13,434 nucleotides of DNA from an uncultured Eubacteriales bacterium (GTDB lineage Bacteria; Bacillota; Clostridia; Oscillospirales; Acutalibacteraceae). This document shows, in pieces, positions 11,858 to 13,434 of this stretch. Under the pieces are notes generated by a model. The model searched no databases and was not told the DNA's origin. It was given only the letters and a program-made list of their open reading frames with translations. The stretch spans positions 1-13,434 of the forward strand of contig ONVG01000056.1 in NCBI GenBank assembly GCA_900321195.1, read 5' to 3'. Within the stretch, counting starts at the first letter, position 1. The number at the start of each line of letters is the position of its first letter. The position numbers and the translations under genes are program-made.

Positions 11858-13222
11858 ATGGAAAAAACAATCGCTGCCATCTCGACCGCAAACGGTATCG
11901 GCGGTCTTGGCGTTATAAGGATATCGGGAGAAAATGCAATAGAAACTGCGGAGAAGATATTTGTATCCGTATCGGGAAAAAAGCTTTCCGAGCTGAAAGG
12001 CTATACTGCCGCATACGGAAAAATATATGACGGTGATGAGCTTATAGATGAAGCCGTTGTACTTGTTTTCCGCGCGCCTCACAGCTATACAGGCGAGGAT
12101 GTTGCGGAAATATCCTGTCACGGCGGTCTGTATGTAACAAAAAGAGTTCTGCGCGCCGTACTTAAAAACGGAGCTGTTCCTGCCGAAGCAGGCGAATTTA
12201 CAAAGCGTGCTTTTCTCAACGGAAAATTAGGACTGACCGAAGCGGAAGCAGTTATGGATATAATCTCTGCAAAAGGCTCACAATCCGCAAAGGCGGCTCT
12301 TTCCTGCATGGAAGGAAAGCTGCGGCAGCGTATAGATTCAGTCCGCGACACTCTGATAAATACCGCCGCTCATCTTTCCGCATGGGCTGACTATCCGGAA
12401 GAAGATATCCCCGAAGTAGATACGGAAAATCTTACCTCTTCCCTTTCCGTATGCAGAGATGAGCTTTCCGCACTGCTCAAAACATACGATACGGGAAGGA
12501 TAATGCGTGAGGGCGTGGAGACCGTTATCGCAGGCAGACCTAATGTGGGAAAGTCAACTATAATGAATTTGCTTTCAGGCTGTGAGCGCTCTATCGTTAC
12601 AAACGTACCCGGAACGACAAGAGACGTCATAGAGGAAACGGTAATGCTCGGTGAAATACCTCTCAGACTCTCCGACACGGCAGGCATACGCTCAACGGAT
12701 GATCCGGTTGAAAAAATAGGCGTTGAACGCGCAAAGGACAGGATACTTAAAGCCGGACTTGTGCTTGCGGTATTTGATTCTTCAAGACCTTTATCAGACG
12801 ATGACAGGGAGCTTATAGAGCTTCTTTCGGATGCGCCGTCACTTGCGATAATAAACAAGACGGACCTTGAAAAACAGCTTGACACCGATTATATACAAAG
12901 CAAGATAAGGCACGTTATATTTATATCCGCGCTTTCGGGAGAAGGCACAGACGAGCTTGAAAAACAGGTAGCCGAAATAATCGGTACTGCACAGCTTGAC
13001 GCATCTCAGGGAATACTTGCTACGGAACGTCAGCACCGCTCGGCGCAGTCCGCTATGGAGTCTCTCAATGAAGCTATAGCCGCTTTGTCTATGGGTATAA
13101 CACTTGACGCTGTTACGGTAATAATCGAGGACGCTATAAACTATCTCCTTGAGCTAACAGGTAAACGTGTCACCGAAGCAGTAGTTGACAAGGTATTCTC
13201 CCACTTCTGCGTCGGAAAATAA
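11858..13222 (+). CDS. mnmE: tRNA modification GTPase MnmE (TrmE)
   Basis: MnmE works with MnmG to add the (carboxy)aminomethyl group at C5 of wobble uridine 34 in several tRNAs. It is 454 aa, the usual length. The N-terminal tetrahydrofolate-binding domain (about 1-118) begins EKTIAAISTANGIGGLGVIR. It is followed by a helical domain and an inserted G domain: G1 GRPNVGKST (226-234), G2 GTTRD (252-256), G3 DTAG (273-276), G4 NKTD (333-336). The C-terminal FCVGK (450-454) carries the conserved cysteine. ATG 11858 has GGAGA (11846-11850) seven bases upstream. The same frame opens at a TTG at 11798, but that codon is in the -35 box. In Firmicutes mnmG usually follows; here a parS array comes first. 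Confidence 0.97.
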   Translation: MEKTIAAISTANGIGGLGVIRISGENAIETAEKIFVSVSGKKLSELKGYTAAYGKIYDGDELIDEAVVLVFRAPHSYTGEDVAEISCHGGLYVTKRVLRAVLKNGAVPAEAGEFTKRAFLNGKLGLTEAEAVMDIISAKGSQSAKAALSCMEGKLRQRIDSVRDTLINTAAHLSAWADYPEEDIPEVDTENLTSSLSVCRDELSALLKTYDTGRIMREGVETVIAGRPNVGKSTIMNLLSGCERSIVTNVPGTTRDVIEETVMLGEIPLRLSDTAGIRSTDDPVEKIGVERAKDRILKAGLVLAVFDSSRPLSDDDRELIELLSDAPSLAIINKTDLEKQLDTDYIQSKIRHVIFISALSGEGTDELEKQVAEIIGTAQLDASQGILATERQHRSAQSAMESLNEAIAALSMGITLDAVTVIIEDAINYLLELTGKRVTEAVVDKVFSHFCVGK

Positions 13223-13237
13223 TTAAATAATAATTAT

Positions 13238-13434
13238 TGTTTCACGTGAAACATTTTTTGTCCGTAACCCTACATTGTTTCACGTGAAACATTTTTTGTC
13301 CGTAACCCTACATTGTTTCACGTGAAACATTTTTTTGTCCGTAACCCTACATTGTTTCACGTGAAACATTTTTTATCCGTCACCCGACATTGTTTCACGT
13401 GAAACATTTTTTATCCGCCACTCTACATTGTTTC
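13238..13434. repeat. Tandem parS array (centromere-like), cut by right edge
   Basis: Five complete, perfect TGTTTCACGTGAAACA palindromes lie at 13238-13253, 13276-13291, 13314-13329, 13353-13368 and 13391-13406; a sixth begins at 13429 and is cut by the window end. Start-to-start steps are 38, 38, 39, 38 and 38 bp. The 22-23 bp between sites is also conserved: a T6-T7 run, then RTCCGYMAC and a YNCATT-like end, with changes accumulating to the right. The motif is identical to the site in the parA leader, so ParB is the expected ligand. The array starts 16 bp after the mnmE stop. Each palindrome followed by T6 also has the shape of a weak intrinsic terminator. Confidence 0.95.

Noticed and set aside
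13238..13434. CRISPR array
   Set aside because: The period is right for a short array, but the intervals between palindromes are themselves repeated rather than unique, and the repeat is an exact parS site.

Overview
The window looks like a piece of chromosome from a low-to-mid GC Firmicute of class Clostridia, most likely a Ruminococcus-like member of the Oscillospiraceae. This is inferred from the yfmF-yfmH-lgt order, the AT-rich third positions, the strong AGGAGG ribosome sites and the Spo0J-type parS palindromes; no database search was possible. Nearly all coding capacity is housekeeping, and the unusual content lies between the genes.

Layout. (1) Bases 1-356: a GC-rich 42-bp tandem repeat running off the left edge, then AT-rich DNA with an extended -10 promoter and a leader hairpin. 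(2) 357-5996, plus strand: a tightly spaced five-gene run of yfmF, yfmH, lgt, folD and a DegT-family aminotransferase, closed by a bidirectional terminator at 6034-6068. (3) 6093-6250: an inverted, diverged copy of the left-edge repeat and a 12-bp tandem repeat touching the prfC stop codon. (4) 6250-7848, minus: prfC (release factor 3) with a TTG start and its own promoter. (5) 7973-8156, minus: a solitary 5S rRNA gene with its own promoter and terminator. (6) 8157-8498: a gene-free stretch holding two adjacent ordered motif arrays. (7) 8499-9914, minus: serS with promoter and terminator. (8) 10009-11761, minus: parA-parB, with a parS site in the parA leader. (9) 11798-13222, plus: mnmE, divergent from parA. 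(10) 13238-13434: a head-to-tail array of perfect parS palindromes at 38-39 bp spacing, cut by the right edge.

How the parts fit. ParA and ParB should act on the parS sites seen here: one in the parA leader and at least five complete plus one cut copy beyond mnmE. This makes the right end a compact segregation locus, probably near the replication origin, as mnmE, serS and parAB are in many Firmicutes. Clustered tandem parS sites resemble plasmid centromeres more than the scattered single parS sites usual on chromosomes.

The strongest leads are: the tandem parS array; six TTTTCMAC 9-mers in strictly alternating orientation at 23/25/23/25/23-bp steps (8375-8502); the neighbouring set of TATAC-N5-GTATA dyads (8167-8351); the solo 5S transcription unit with an imperfect terminal helix; and a hairpin between the Shine-Dalgarno sequence and the start codon of yfmH.
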